Assembly: GCA_016205905.1 (NCBI GenBank)
Contig: JACQSP010000050.1
Location: 1-19,542, forward strand
Source of the DNA: Candidatus Woesearchaeota archaeon
Lineage (GTDB): Archaea; Nanobdellota; Nanobdellia; Woesearchaeales; DSVV01
DNA: 19,542 nucleotides
Reading direction: 5' to 3'
The first letter of the stretch is position 1. Every line of letters begins with the position of its first letter. Shown here piece after piece: positions 11,954-18,976 of this stretch. The position numbers were made by a program, and so were the translations under genes. The notes beneath the pieces are model-generated. The model had not been told where the DNA came from and made no database searches. It saw nothing but the letters and a program-made list of their open reading frames with translations.

Positions 11954-14452
11954 TCAATTAACACTAACCTCTGCCATTTTCAGCTTATTTTCCAGCTCAA
12001 GAATTACATAATACATTCTTTTTTTATGCTGCCCTTGTTCAGGCAATTTCTGATAATACTCTTTAAGCTTCTTAAGTTTGGCATATGCCTCGTCATGCAT
12101 TCCATTCTCAATAAGGTCCGTGACATTGCTTATTTCTGCGCTAAGCTTGCCTAATATACTGTTCATTTGAGCAAGTTTAACAGGCGGCAGTTTTAAGTCT
12201 TTAGTCCATTCTTTTTGTTTCTTTGCCATTTGTTTTTTAATTAGATTTTGTTCTGCCTCAGATTTAGTATATGAATTTTGCCCTTCCTTTCCTCCCTTTA
12301 GATATTTACCTTCTACCTTGCCAAACAATTCGCTTACTCTTCTCTGCAGTCTTTCATTTACTTCTTCAAGCTCTTTCTTTTTCGCAAGAAGATATTTTAC
12401 CCTTTTCAAATCTTCCAAACCTTTGTTAACCGTATTTTCTTTAGCATTTAATTTCGACATGAGTCCGTTAATATGAATTATCTTTTTGTGATGCTCAGCG
12501 TCTGCTCTTTTTATCTCTTCCAGCTTGGCATCCAAATGCTTTTCTTTTTTGGCAATAGCTAGCTTTTCCTTTTCCATACTATTAACAAGGCTTAAAACTT
12601 CTTTTTCTTTCTCAGCAATTAATTTTTTATCAGACTCTATCTTTGATAATGTTTGTGTGAATGCAGATTCTTCCCTGCCGACCATTGCCTTATTTGCCTG
12701 TGCATCTTCCAGCATTAAATTAATCTTGGTTTCCTTCTCATTTAATTCAAGTTTTCTCATTTTCAGCTTTTCTTCTATTGCCTTTGCTTTTTCTTCATAA
12801 GGCAACAAATATTCTTCTCTTCTTTTGAGCTCTTTTTCTTTTCTCGCTGTTTCCTCAGAAAGCCTTATTGCTTCCTTATGCTTCAAAGAGATTTCTTTTT
12901 TTACTCTTTCAAGCCTTGCAACCTCGACAATTATAGCACTTTGCTCTTTATTCAGCAATGCTTTAGAATCAGCAACATCTTTTTCTGCTTTGATAACACC
13001 TTCTTCCTGCAAGTTTAAATCCATTTCTTTTTGAGCAAGCTCGCTCTTAATAATTTTTAATTTCTGCTCTTCTGTTAAAAGCTGCTGATATTTCTGCTCA
13101 AGCTTTTCTGCTTTAGCTATTTTTTCATTCATCTCTTTTGACATCTTAGTGAACTGCCTTTCCTTTAGTTCATACTCTTTTTCTGTTTTCTCTAACTTTG
13201 CAACTTTTAGAATTATCGCGTTCTGCTCTTTATCCAATAATCGCTTATCTTCCTTGATTTCTTCTTGTTGTTTCAATAAGTTTTTTTCGCTTGATTTAAG
13301 CTGTGCATTTTTTTCATTAATTTCTTCTTTTAATTGGCTTAGTTTTTGTTCTTCATCCCACAATTGTTGGGTTTTTCTGTCAATACCAGCTGATTTTAAT
13401 GATAATTTGTTATCCAGCTCTGTTAGATTTGCTGCCTTTTCATTTATCTCTTTAGAATGTTTAGATAAATTCCTTTGTTTTATGTCAATCTCCTGTTTAA
13501 CTGTCTCTAATTCCGCAACTTTCCCAATAAGTGCATTTTGTTCTCTTGTTAACTTTTTCCTGCTGTCTGCAACATCCTGTTCTGCTGCCATTACATTTTG
13601 TTCTCTTGACTGAAGAATCTTCTCTTTCTGAGCAAGCTCTTGCCGAATAGTATTCATTTTTTGCTCTTCTTCAAGCAATCTTTGATACTTTTTCTCCATA
13701 TTTACTGCTTTGATTGCTAATTTTTTTGTTTTCAGCTCTTCAGCATGGACTTTTTTCATTAATGAGATATAATAATCAATTTTTTTCACTATAGAATCTT
13801 CTTCTTTTTTTAGCAATTCATTTGCTTCATTAAGCTCTTTTCTTTCTTTAACCAGATTATGCTCCCAGTTGTGAAGTTTTTCAGCTTTTTCCTCAAGTTC
13901 TTGTTCATGTTTCTTGATATGCGCATATCTTTGGGTTACTAAAAGATCTTTTTTAATCAGCTTTTTTTCTGATTCCTGGAGTTTTTTTAAATTTGCATGA
14001 GCATCTTTTTTATCCTTGCTCAATTGAATGTTAGACAAGAAATATGTTTGTTCCTGTCTTTTAAGCAATGCTTTTATTTCATTTACTCTTTTTTCTTTTT
14101 GATCAATAATAAGGGTTTTATGTTTTAACAGCTCTTTGATTTTATCAACATCCCTTTCGCTTTTTACTCTGCCTGTTGCTTCAAGTATCTTTTGTTTGGT
14201 AATATGCAGAAATCCCTGCTCTTTAGAGATATGCTTTTTTACTAAGGTTTCTTTTTTTTCAAGCTCTGCCAAACCTTTTTTCTCTTCATAATCCAATTCA
14301 GAAGTTAATATGGGCTCAATTTTTATCTCACTAAAAACATCTTTCTTCTTACTGAATAATCTTGAAAATAAACCATTTCTCCTTCCTTCAGAAAGGCCAA
14401 TTGGAGGAGCAGGAGGCTCTGGTAAATCATCTTTTGCCACAAATATCACCAT
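11954..14452 (-). CDS. Long coiled-coil protein with five internal repeats
   Basis: An 832-residue protein, almost entirely Glu/Lys/Leu coiled coil from about 55 to 745, flanked by a Pro-rich head (LPEPPAPPIGL) with a basic FSRLFSKKK patch at 29-37, and a distinct helical tail (747-828: LKLPPVKLAQMNSILGKLS...NGMHDEAYAKLKKLKEYY...). There is no signal peptide and no membrane segment, so it is cytoplasmic. The motif x-[KR]-E-[EQ]-x-[AS] followed by V/I-x2-L/I-E recurs at E217, E304, E409, E503 and E594, spacing 87-105 residues, and the copies at 254-345 and 454-545 align nearly end to end. It has no ATPase head, so it is not an SMC or Rad50. A structural or cytoskeletal role is plausible but unproven. 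ATG 14452 is used; a GTG at 14440 with a GGTGAT site 4 nt before it (inside the longer frame) is a serious alternative. Confidence 0.85.
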   Translation of the reverse strand: MVIFVAKDDLPEPPAPPIGLSEGRRNGLFSRLFSKKKDVFSEIKIEPILTSELDYEEKKGLAELEKKETLVKKHISKEQGFLHITKQKILEATGRVKSERDVDKIKELLKHKTLIIDQKEKRVNEIKALLKRQEQTYFLSNIQLSKDKKDAHANLKKLQESEKKLIKKDLLVTQRYAHIKKHEQELEEKAEKLHNWEHNLVKERKELNEANELLKKEEDSIVKKIDYYISLMKKVHAEELKTKKLAIKAVNMEKKYQRLLEEEQKMNTIRQELAQKEKILQSREQNVMAAEQDVADSRKKLTREQNALIGKVAELETVKQEIDIKQRNLSKHSKEINEKAANLTELDNKLSLKSAGIDRKTQQLWDEEQKLSQLKEEINEKNAQLKSSEKNLLKQQEEIKEDKRLLDKEQNAIILKVAKLEKTEKEYELKERQFTKMSKEMNEKIAKAEKLEQKYQQLLTEEQKLKIIKSELAQKEMDLNLQEEGVIKAEKDVADSKALLNKEQSAIIVEVARLERVKKEISLKHKEAIRLSEETARKEKELKRREEYLLPYEEKAKAIEEKLKMRKLELNEKETKINLMLEDAQANKAMVGREESAFTQTLSKIESDKKLIAEKEKEVLSLVNSMEKEKLAIAKKEKHLDAKLEEIKRADAEHHKKIIHINGLMSKLNAKENTVNKGLEDLKRVKYLLAKKKELEEVNERLQRRVSELFGKVEGKYLKGGKEGQNSYTKSEAEQNLIKKQMAKKQKEWTKDLKLPPVKLAQMNSILGKLSAEISNVTDLIENGMHDEAYAKLKKLKEYYQKLPEQGQHKKRMYYVILELENKLKMAEVSVN

Positions 14453-14758
14453 TTTTATATATTAATATTAACAATTATTCATACATTATTATTCATAAAA
14501 TAGGGCTAACGAATATACTTTAAGCTATCTTAAAGCCTTTATTATATTAATATATTTATATACTTTTGTAATACTTACAAAATGGTAATGAAAAAGTAAT
14601 GGATTGGGCTTAGCAAAGAACGCCTTTTTTCTTATATAGCACCCAAAACATTTTTAAGGAGAAGATAAATCTTACATATAAAATAGTAGTGATATTGTGG
14701 TTAATAGTGTAATATTATCATAAACTACTATAAATATCAGCATACGGAGGGAATTTAG
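14453..14758. other. Divergent promoter and leader region, no gene seen
   Basis: This gap separates the coiled-coil gene (minus) from the zinc-finger gene (plus). A TATA-like ATTAATATATAAAA (14454-14467, minus strand) serves the former. A TATATTTATATAC (14551-14563) on the plus strand could start a leader of about 180 nt. That leader would contain TTGGGC...GCACCCAA (about 14605-14648), a T-run (14625-14631), AAGGAG (14656-14661) with no following start codon, and the hairpin at 14683-14731. A second TATA box (14727-14736) is close to the zinc-finger gene. No open frame with family signal was found. Confidence 0.5.
14683..14731 (+). repeat. Inverted repeat overlapping the zinc-finger gene's TATA box
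   Basis: ATAGTAGT (14683-14690) and ACTACTAT (14724-14731) are exact reverse complements; inside them TGATA (14690-14694) and TATCA (14716-14720) also pair. The right arm runs into CTACTATAAATAT, the TATA-like element centred 28 nt before the zinc-finger ATG. It could be an operator or, if transcription starts upstream, a leader hairpin. Confidence 0.45.
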
Positions 14759-14935
14759 ATGAGTGAAACAGAGCTAAAATGCACATCTTGCAACAGAAAA
14801 ATAACTAGTAAATCTGGTTTGGCAAGATTTAAATGCCCTAGTTGCCTAAAATATGAAATAATTCGTTGCAGAGAGTGCAGAGAAAAAGCAACAAAATATA
14901 TCTGTCCAAACTGCAATTTTGACGGGCCAAATTAA
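14759..14935 (+). CDS. HVO_2753-like small zinc-finger protein
   Basis: A 58-residue protein with four CxxC knuckles: C8-x2-C11, C26-x2-C29, C37-x2-C40 and C49-x2-C52, ending ICPNCNFDGPN. This is the pattern of the archaeal small zinc-finger family (HVO_2753-like), which binds two zinc ions and is widely kept next to elongation factor 1-beta, as here. Its exact role is not settled; in haloarchaea the family member affects swarming and biofilm formation. GGAGGGA (14747-14752) provides a strong ribosome-binding site 6-7 nt before ATG 14759. The aEF-1beta gene follows after 83 bases on the same strand, so the two may be cotranscribed. It was found by reading the sequence between larger genes; all eight cysteines are intact. 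Confidence 0.93.
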   Translation: MSETELKCTSCNRKITSKSGLARFKCPSCLKYEIIRCRECREKATKYICPNCNFDGPN

Positions 14936-15018
14936 GGTTTATTTGTTTACAATTATTGTATAGGGATAGACATTAATTTTCGTATATTGTAACTATTGTA
15001 ACTCAAGGAGGATTTATT

Positions 15019-15294
15019 ATGGCGCAAGTAGTAATTACATTAAAAATTATGCCTGAGAGCCCGGAAGTGGATTTAAAAAAAATAGAAATAAAGGCAACAA
15101 AAGCAATAACTGCTTTTGGCGGCCATGTTGGCAAGGTTGAAATTGAGCCAATCGCGTTTGGACTAAAGGCAGTAAAATTGTTTTTCGTGATGGATGAAAG
15201 CAAAGGCTCTACAGAAGAGTTGGAAACACAGATTGCCAAGATTGAAGATGTTAATTCTGTTGAAGTAACTGATGTAAGAAGAACTATCGGGTAA
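15019..15294 (+). CDS. ef1b: Archaeal elongation factor 1-beta (nucleotide exchange factor for aEF-1alpha)
   Basis: A 91-residue protein matching archaeal aEF-1beta in length (about 88-95) and sequence: QVVITLKIMPESPEVDLKKI at the start, an AFGGHVGKVEIEPIAFGLKAVKLFFVMDE core, and the C-terminal DVNSVEVTDVRRTIG. It restores GTP on elongation factor 1-alpha during translation, in the cytoplasm. A strong GGAGGAT site (15007-15013) is 5 nt before the ATG. A 9-bp tandem repeat (ATTGTAACT twice, 14986-15003) lies just before that site. T-rich DNA downstream ends the transcript. This is one of the best markers that the window is archaeal. Confidence 0.97.
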   Translation: MAQVVITLKIMPESPEVDLKKIEIKATKAITAFGGHVGKVEIEPIAFGLKAVKLFFVMDESKGSTEELETQIAKIEDVNSVEVTDVRRTIG

Positions 15295-15295
15295 G

Positions 15296-15350
15296 TTTTT
15301 TATTTAGAACTTTTTTGAACTTTCTTAATCCTTTTTCTATGTTTTTTGTA
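15296..15350 (+). terminator. T-rich terminator after aEF-1beta
   Basis: Several T runs (TTTTTT, CTTTTTTG, CCTTTTTC, TTTTTTG) follow the aEF-1beta stop with no strong hairpin, as is usual for archaeal termination. The convergent gene ends at 15439. Confidence 0.55.
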
Positions 15351-15438
15351 AAAATATACTAAAAGTAATTTATTTTTTTATAATAGTTCTTATTCTATTG
15401 GTATTTGTTTAGCTGTTTTATGCATTGTAACTCTAAAT

Positions 15439-16344
15439 TCATAATCTGAGCACGCCTTCCTTAAGCATCTCTAAAAACACAGTCAGATAACCTTTGCCAT
15501 ATTCTGATAATTTAAATGACGGACTTGTATATAGTGCATAATGAGTAGTTATCTCCCTTTCACGAATTGGCCACACAGAAAATTCAAACAATGGATGTCT
15601 CTCTCCTCTAACAACGTTATCCACATAGAACTGACCATCATAATCGCCGCTAATGTTGAAGAACATATGCCCTGTTTTCCTACCGTTGGGATGATCAATA
15701 CCTAACCATGAATCATTATAATCCTGCGGCATTCTGACACCAGGCAGAATAGGTCGTGGTTCGAAATGAACACCAGTACTGACCAAAGCATATCTTGCTT
15801 CATAAAACCCACCTGGTTCGTCATCATAAAATAATCTGATAGCAATCTTTTGTTCAGTCGTTTGCTTTAACGTTTCTTCAGTTGATCTTGTTCTTTTTCT
15901 AGGTTTTTTAGAAGGATTAGGATTCAAAGAAAATTCCAATGCAGACACAAAGAGATCATATTGCGGGAGCCACAAGAATTCATCATTTGAGATTTTTGCA
16001 ACAGAACCATTCAGGAATTTGAAATAAGGCATTGCATGAATATCATATGTTTTTCCCAAATCCGCAAGCTTTGCCCTCAACTCTTCTTCTTTCGCAACAA
16101 GCTCTTCAAGAGTGCCTTTTTCAACAGTTTTAAAAGTGTCAGGTGGAGGATTAATATCATATATACATCCACCATCAACACTAAGACCATAAAATAATTT
16201 GTAAGTATTAGGAATGATTGTTCTGAATTGAAATGCTTTGCTCTTTGAGCTTTCAATTTTAAACTTCTTCACTGACCGCAAGAATTTTGAATACCCACTA
16301 ATGAACTCTGCCATAAATGGTTCAATTCCTTTGATGTTTTGCAT
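15439..16344 (-). CDS. Hypothetical protein, unrecognised
   Basis: About 301 residues, not matched to a known family. It has a basic N-terminus (SGYSKFLRSVKKFKIESSKSK), a helical charged segment (TLEELVAKEEELRAKLADL), a Lys/Arg linker (KKPRKRTRS), and a C-terminal part rich in beta-prone and aromatic residues (GGFYEARYALVSTG, WLGIDHPNGRKTGHMFFNISG, GQFYVDNVV, FEFSVWPIRE). There is no signal peptide or membrane segment. The start is set at ATG 16344 because a TATA box (16367-16380) is centred 28 nt upstream; an in-frame TTG at 16422 would add 26 residues but places the TATA box inside the gene. It converges on aEF-1beta. No function can be offered. Confidence 0.72.
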   Translation of the reverse strand: MQNIKGIEPFMAEFISGYSKFLRSVKKFKIESSKSKAFQFRTIIPNTYKLFYGLSVDGGCIYDINPPPDTFKTVEKGTLEELVAKEEELRAKLADLGKTYDIHAMPYFKFLNGSVAKISNDEFLWLPQYDLFVSALEFSLNPNPSKKPRKRTRSTEETLKQTTEQKIAIRLFYDDEPGGFYEARYALVSTGVHFEPRPILPGVRMPQDYNDSWLGIDHPNGRKTGHMFFNISGDYDGQFYVDNVVRGERHPLFEFSVWPIREREITTHYALYTSPSFKLSEYGKGYLTVFLEMLKEGVLRL

Positions 16345-16650
16345 TAAATTTGAAGGAATAATAGCTGATTTATAAAGATGATTAAGATAGAAAAATAATA
16401 GGAGCCGACCGGCAGCGTTCAAAGTTTAATAGGGGTTTTTTCAAGATAACAGATGAAAAATAGGATGGATAAATTAAATAAGCGCATATATGCATATATA
16501 CAAGCTCACAAACCTCTTATCTTACATTTTGTTTACTTTGTGTATTTCCGTAAATCTTTCAGATAAGCATTGAGACTTTTTCGATTTCCACCGAATCTCT
16601 TGCGGAAAAATTTAAGTTAAATTAATTAATCTATTAACCCATTAGTTCTT
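16345..16650. other. Gap between the hypothetical gene and the PIN gene, no gene seen
   Basis: It holds the minus-strand TATA box (16367-16380), an alternating purine-pyrimidine stretch with palindromes GCATATATGC (16484-16493) and TATATGCATATA (16487-16498), and a possible long-range stem TTTCCGTAA (16545-16553) with TTGCGGAAA (16600-16608, one G-T pair). The AAATTTAAGTTAAATT near 16608-16624 is the best TATA candidate for the PIN gene at 16651. No tRNA or conserved RNA is recognised. Confidence 0.45.
16367..16380 (-). promoter_or_regulatory. TATA box of the hypothetical gene at 15439-16344
   Basis: Read on the minus strand, CATCTTTATAAATC, centred 28 nt before ATG 16344. It decides the start codon and implies a leaderless transcript. 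Confidence 0.55.
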
Positions 16651-17064
16651 ATGAAAAGAAGGTTTTATCTCGACACATGCATTTGGAGGGATTATTATGA
16701 AAATAGGTCGGATAATTTTCGGCCTTTAGGAGAGTGGGCGCTAAAACTATTGAATAATATCATTGAAGATAAAGATGTTATTCTTGTTTCTGAATTAGTC
16801 AGAGATGAAATGTTAAAATTCATTAGAATAGAAGAATTAGATAATTTGTTAAAACCATTTGAAGGAAGGATTATTTTTATAATCCCTTCAGACGAACAAT
16901 TCAATGAAGCAAAATTATTTTCAAGAAGATATTCATTGACAATCCATGATGCTTTACATGCAGTTCTTGCAAAAGATAATGATGCTATATTAATTACAAG
17001 GGATAAGCATTTTGAGAGTGTTTCTGATATTCTTTGTGTAAAAAAACCAGAAGAATTGATTTAG
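16651..17064 (+). CDS. PIN-domain ribonuclease, VapC-like toxin
   Basis: A 137-residue PIN protein, a metal-dependent RNase. The acidic active site is visible: D8 (YLDTCIWRDYY), E48 or E53 (VSELVRDEM), D100 (IHDALHAVLA) and D118 (LITRDKHF). The length is typical of VapC toxins. There is no ribosome-binding site before the ATG. The usual VapB-VapC order is a two-gene operon; here the only antitoxin-like gene is on the opposite strand and meets this one tail to tail, the stop codons overlapping by 4 bases (TTAG, 17061-17064). Whether these two are a functional pair is inference from adjacency and protein classes. The RNA target cannot be read from sequence. Confidence 0.85.
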   Translation: MKRRFYLDTCIWRDYYENRSDNFRPLGEWALKLLNNIIEDKDVILVSELVRDEMLKFIRIEELDNLLKPFEGRIIFIIPSDEQFNEAKLFSRRYSLTIHDALHAVLAKDNDAILITRDKHFESVSDILCVKKPEELI

Positions 17065-17321
17065 AGTTTCCATCCTCTTTTCTCTGCATATTCTTTACCA
17101 ACTTCTTCTCTTATTACCTCATCCATCCATAATGGTGTTTTGGTCTTTGCCTTGCCAAAATTCTTTTTGACTTCTTCCAATAGGTTCTGTTTTTTTAGAT
17201 TTTTCAGCTTATCTCTTATTGCTTCCCGAATAAACTCTGTCTTTGTGCTATAATACGGCCTCATGGCTTTATTCATCTCTCTCGCCAAATCACCTTCAAC
17301 TTTGATAGTAATTGATTCCAT
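17061..17321 (-). CDS. Ribbon-helix-helix antitoxin-like protein
   Basis: An 86-residue protein with an N-terminal ribbon-helix-helix DNA-binding fold: strand ESITIKVEG (2-10), helix DLAREMNKAMRPY (11-23), turn YSTKTEF and helix IREAIRDKLKNLKKQ (31-45). The C-terminal tail (46-86; KTKTPLWMDEVIREEVGKEYAEKRG) is long enough to wrap a PIN toxin. It lies tail to tail with the PIN gene and overlaps it by 4 bases. Its promoter carries a 10-bp tandem repeat right before the ATG, the kind of site such dimers bind side by side, so self-repression is likely. The layout means toxin and antitoxin have separate promoters and their mRNAs overlap at the 3' ends if transcription reads through. Confidence 0.82.
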   Translation of the reverse strand: MESITIKVEGDLAREMNKAMRPYYSTKTEFIREAIRDKLKNLKKQNLLEEVKKNFGKAKTKTPLWMDEVIREEVGKEYAEKRGWKL

Positions 17322-17340
17322 AAGACCAAGTAAGACTAAG
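17321..17340 (-). promoter_or_regulatory. 10-bp tandem repeat at the antitoxin start, likely operator
   Basis: TAAGACCAAG (17321-17330) and TAAGACTAAG (17331-17340) are consecutive 10-bp copies differing at one base. They fill the space between the TATA box and the ATG of the ribbon-helix-helix gene. One-turn spacing suits cooperative binding of such dimers. Confidence 0.5.
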
Positions 17341-17342
17341 TA

Positions 17343-17355
17343 ATATTTAAATTTT
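17343..17355 (-). promoter_or_regulatory. TATA box of the antitoxin gene
   Basis: Read on the minus strand, AAATTTAAATATT (17343-17356 region), centred about 28 nt before the ATG at 17321, predicting a leaderless transcript. The rest of the gap to 17448 is A/T-rich with no gene. Confidence 0.5.
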
Positions 17356-17448
17356 ATGGTTTTTACGTTAGAATTATTATAATTAGTAGAAAAACGGTTT
17401 ATTGATTTAATTTAATCATTTAATAATATCAAAGTATCAAAAACAAAA

Positions 17449-18906
17449 TCATAGCCGCAGCAATTTCTTAAAATTATCTTTTATTCTCTGCTCAAAATCA
17501 ATAACTCGCTCACCTTCCATTTTTTCAAGGTCTAAATAATTCATTAATTGTTTGATAGTGTTTATCTGTTCATTAGATTCATTTATTTCTTCTTGACGCC
17601 CGCTTATTTCTTCTTTTTGTTTTGTTGTTAGGGTTTCTTCTTGCTCTGTTGTTTGAGTTTCTTCTTTCTGCTCAGATATTTCATTTTCTTCTTCTTGCTC
17701 TGTTGTTTGAGTTTCTTCTTTCTGCTCAGGTATTTCATTTTCTTCTTTTTGCTCTGTTCTTTGAGTTCCCTCTTTCTGTTCTGATAATTTATTTTCAGCT
17801 TTTCCAAATTTTAAGTTTAATCTAACCTTGCCAATATGCTCTTTTATTAATGCTTCCTCAATATCATTGCTCTTTTCAAGATTTATTTTGATTTCTTCAA
17901 ACTCAGCTGTTGTAAGCTTGGTGGTATTTTTCATAACAAAATAAACCCCTTTCTGATACAATTGCTCGAAGATATCATCAAGATTAATATCGCTTATTTT
18001 CCCGTCTCTTATTAAGCCAAACATTCTTATTGTTACAATTGTTTTGTTTAATTCATCTTTAACCATTTCAAGCTCACTTTCAAGCCTGTCCAATAACTCT
18101 TTCCTTATTTCTTGGGGTGTTTTGTTATTGCAGTCGAAATATAGTGAAACAACATTATAAATTTTTATTGGAAAATAGGTTAGGTTGCCGTCTTCATAAA
18201 TGTAAAATCCACCGTGCTTTAGCTCTTCAATCTCTTTAAAATTGTTTGGAAACAATGGACCAGGGTAAACAATTGAGGTATACCCTTCCAAACTTTGGTG
18301 TGAGATAATATGAACATGCCCGCCTGCATAATAATCAAACCCTTTTGGCAGCAGTGAAACTGGCGCAGAATCCATGTCTTCCAATTCTTTTGGCTTTAGC
18401 TCTGTTAAAGCAGTATGAAACATAAATATTTTGAATCCCTGCTCTTGCTCAAGGTGCTCTTTATCCAATGCTTCGTAATAGCTCTTTTCAAGCATCCCTT
18501 TCTTGCCCAAAAGCCCTGTTATTTTTGCCCCTGTTTTTTTGTCTTCTGTAAAAACAAGTGACAGTTTATTTTCAACAACCTTGCCTTTGACAACATTAGT
18601 TACTAAGCCTGCATTTTCCAAAACATCTAATATTGTCTTTCCACTTGGAGAAAAATCATGGCTTCCTGGAATAATATAAACAGGAATATCGCTCTCTTTC
18701 AATTCTTTTAGTTTCTTTACAACGATCTTCAATTTGTCAATTGCAGGCAGGGAAGTATTGAATAAATCACCGCAGATTAGAATAAAATCAACAAGTTCTT
18801 CCTTAGATTTGGCAGCTGCCATTAGAAAAGCTTCTAAACTGGCCTCTCTTAATTTAGGGTCACGCCAGCTTCCTATGTGACAGTCAGCAATATGAGCAAA
18901 TTTCAT
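17449..18906 (-). CDS. mre11: Mre11-type DNA double-strand-break repair nuclease
   Basis: A 485-residue Mre11/SbcD-family phosphoesterase that processes DNA ends with Rad50. The metal-binding motifs are complete: D8-x-H10 (ADCHIGSW), D47 in CGDLFN, GSHDF (81-85) in place of the usual GNHD, H164 (MFHTAL) and H197-x-H199 (GGHVHI). The cap domain runs to about 365. Residues 372-445 form an unusual Glu/Gln/Lys/Thr-only linker encoded by a 54-bp tandem repeat, before a C-terminal helix (446-485) that in this family binds the Rad50 coiled-coil base. Rad50, HerA and NurA genes usually neighbour mre11 in archaea, but none is in view: the gene before it encodes an exported protein and the next one is the antitoxin with its own promoter. 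The histidine in GSHD is kept, so loss of the Asn may only tune metal binding. Confidence 0.93.
   Translation of the reverse strand: MKFAHIADCHIGSWRDPKLREASLEAFLMAAAKSKEELVDFILICGDLFNTSLPAIDKLKIVVKKLKELKESDIPVYIIPGSHDFSPSGKTILDVLENAGLVTNVVKGKVVENKLSLVFTEDKKTGAKITGLLGKKGMLEKSYYEALDKEHLEQEQGFKIFMFHTALTELKPKELEDMDSAPVSLLPKGFDYYAGGHVHIISHQSLEGYTSIVYPGPLFPNNFKEIEELKHGGFYIYEDGNLTYFPIKIYNVVSLYFDCNNKTPQEIRKELLDRLESELEMVKDELNKTIVTIRMFGLIRDGKISDINLDDIFEQLYQKGVYFVMKNTTKLTTAEFEEIKINLEKSNDIEEALIKEHIGKVRLNLKFGKAENKLSEQKEGTQRTEQKEENEIPEQKEETQTTEQEEENEISEQKEETQTTEQEETLTTKQKEEISGRQEEINESNEQINTIKQLMNYLDLEKMEGERVIDFEQRIKDNFKKLLRL
17641..17802 (-). repeat. 54-bp tandem repeat, three copies, inside mre11
   Basis: TTGCTCTGTTGTTTGAG starts at 17641 and 17695, and a one-mismatch copy starts at 17749, so the period is exactly 54 bases (18 residues). 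The first two copies are nearly identical, the third is more diverged. Translated on the minus strand, the unit reads as EQKEETQTTEQEEENEI(S/P). The repeat keeps the reading frame, so copy number can vary without breaking the gene. Confidence 0.85.
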
Positions 18907-18976
18907 TTTATTTAGATTTTATACTCTGCTTAGGTTAAAATGGAATAAATCTATAAATGGAGTATACATTTTTTAA

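Noticed and set aside
11773..11964. Minus-strand 63-codon frame between the DUF2000 and coiled-coil genes
   Set aside because: It overlaps the DUF2000 start and runs through that gene's promoter; no motif or ribosome-binding site supports it.
12525..13613. Plus-strand open frames opposite the coiled-coil gene
   Set aside because: Their Ser/Phe/Leu-rich translations are the expected mirror of Glu/Lys-rich coiled-coil codons on the other strand.
14605..14648. tRNA-like or small RNA element with TTGGGC and GCACCCAA arms
   Set aside because: There is no anticodon arm or T-loop signature; the pairing is short and bulged, so it is described only as part of the leader region.
16484..16498. Overlapping palindromes GCATATATGC and TATATGCATATA as an operator
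   Set aside because: Alternating AT-rich dinucleotides are self-complementary by nature, and the site is over 150 bases from the next start codon with no matching copy.
16545..16608. Possible structured small RNA closed by TTTCCGTAA and TTGCGGAAA
   Set aside because: Only one long-range stem is visible; there is no tRNA, C/D or H/ACA box pattern and no clear promoter for it.
17641..17802. CRISPR-like array
   Set aside because: The 54-bp units are directly abutting with no spacers and lie in the mre11 reading frame; no other array-like pattern was seen in the window.
17622..17825. Hydrophobic plus-strand frame with repeats (possible membrane peptide)
   Set aside because: It is the antisense reading of the 54-bp repeats in mre11; the repeat explains its regularity.
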